Source of the DNA: Bacteroidota bacterium | Lineage (GTDB): Bacteria; Bacteroidota; Bacteroidia; Bacteroidales; VadinHA17 | DNA length: 7,159 nucleotides | Assembly (NCBI GenBank): GCA_030611395.1 | Contig: JAUWPX010000070.1 | Coordinates: 1 to 7,159 of the forward strand | Direction: 5' to 3' | Shown: in pieces, positions 7,007-7,159 of the stretch | Numbering within the stretch: position 1 is the first letter of the stretch | Layout: each line of letters begins with the position of its first letter | The notes under the pieces: model-generated | Database searches by the model: none | Seen by the model: only the letters and a program-made list of their open reading frames with translations | What the model was told of the DNA's origin: nothing | Translations under genes and position numbers: made by a program

Positions 7007-7159
7007 TTATTCAGCTTCATCATCTTTCTTTCCGAGTTTTCTTTCAAGCATAAAATTCCAGATCAGACTTAAACCTCCGAAAAGAAAGATCATCGAGATG
7101 ATAAATAGTACGTCGGAATTTACGGAAAAGCTGCTGGTAAGTAGTACTCCAATAGCAGT
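7007..7159 (-). CDS. C-terminal end of an unidentified membrane protein
   Basis: An open frame enters from the right edge and ends at TAA (7007-7009), giving 50 residues. They contain a hydrophobic stretch VLFIISMIFLFGGLSLIW (about residues 17-34 of the fragment), likely one membrane helix, preceded by SVNSD and followed by a charged tail NFMLERKLGKKDDEAE that fits a cytoplasmic C-terminus. The start lies outside the window, unless the internal ATG within the helix were used, which is unlikely. I do not recognise the family. It is convergent with the M64 peptidase gene, with the heptamer tract between them. Confidence 0.6.
   Translation of the reverse strand, partial: TAIGVLLTSSFSVNSDVLFIISMIFLFGGLSLIWNFMLERKLGKKDDEAE

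Noticed and set aside
1..7159. Mobile element, CRISPR array, toxin-antitoxin or defence system
   Set aside because: No transposase, integrase, terminal inverted repeats, spaced direct repeats, or small paired genes were found; nearly all sequence is accounted for by housekeeping or envelope genes.

Overview
This 7.2 kb window looks like ordinary chromosomal sequence from a member of the Bacteroidetes, probably Bacteroidales-like. The reasons are AT-rich DNA, start codons without Shine-Dalgarno sequences, promoter boxes of the Bacteroidetes type (TAnnTTTG), a GWxTD-domain lipoprotein and an M64-family peptidase, both of which are typical of this phylum. I see no insertion sequence, phage gene, tRNA, rRNA, CRISPR array or defence locus.

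Layout. At the left edge (1-215, minus) is the N-terminal TRAM-domain part of a 23S rRNA m5U methyltransferase (RlmD type), starting at TTG. A short divergent promoter region (216-303) carries two identical TATCTTTG boxes facing opposite ways. To its right runs a tightly packed plus-strand operon: a YheS-like ABC-F ATPase (304-2262), a GWxTD-domain lipoprotein (2271-3554), and an RlmB/SpoU-family 23S rRNA 2'-O-methyltransferase (3554-4297) that begins within the TAATG stop/start of the lipoprotein gene. The rlmB 3' end overlaps, tail to tail by 36 bases, a minus-strand YbdG-type MscS mechanosensitive channel (4262-5542). A 98-base divergent spacer separates the channel from a secreted M64-family zinc peptidase (5641-6927, plus). 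After it comes a short tract of inverted heptamer repeats (about 6930-7003), and then the C-terminal end of an unidentified membrane protein on the minus strand (7007-7159).

How the genes relate. The left half concentrates on the ribosome: two 23S rRNA modification enzymes and an ABC-F protein of a family that acts on the ribosome. The GWxTD lipoprotein is the odd member, translationally coupled to rlmB and of unknown function. The right half holds envelope functions: an osmotic safety channel, an exported peptidase and an unidentified membrane protein.

I do not see convincing evidence for an undescribed multi-gene system. The items most worth a second look are the GWxTD lipoprotein embedded in a ribosome-related operon, the inward-facing heptamer arrays after the peptidase gene, and the symmetric divergent promoter.
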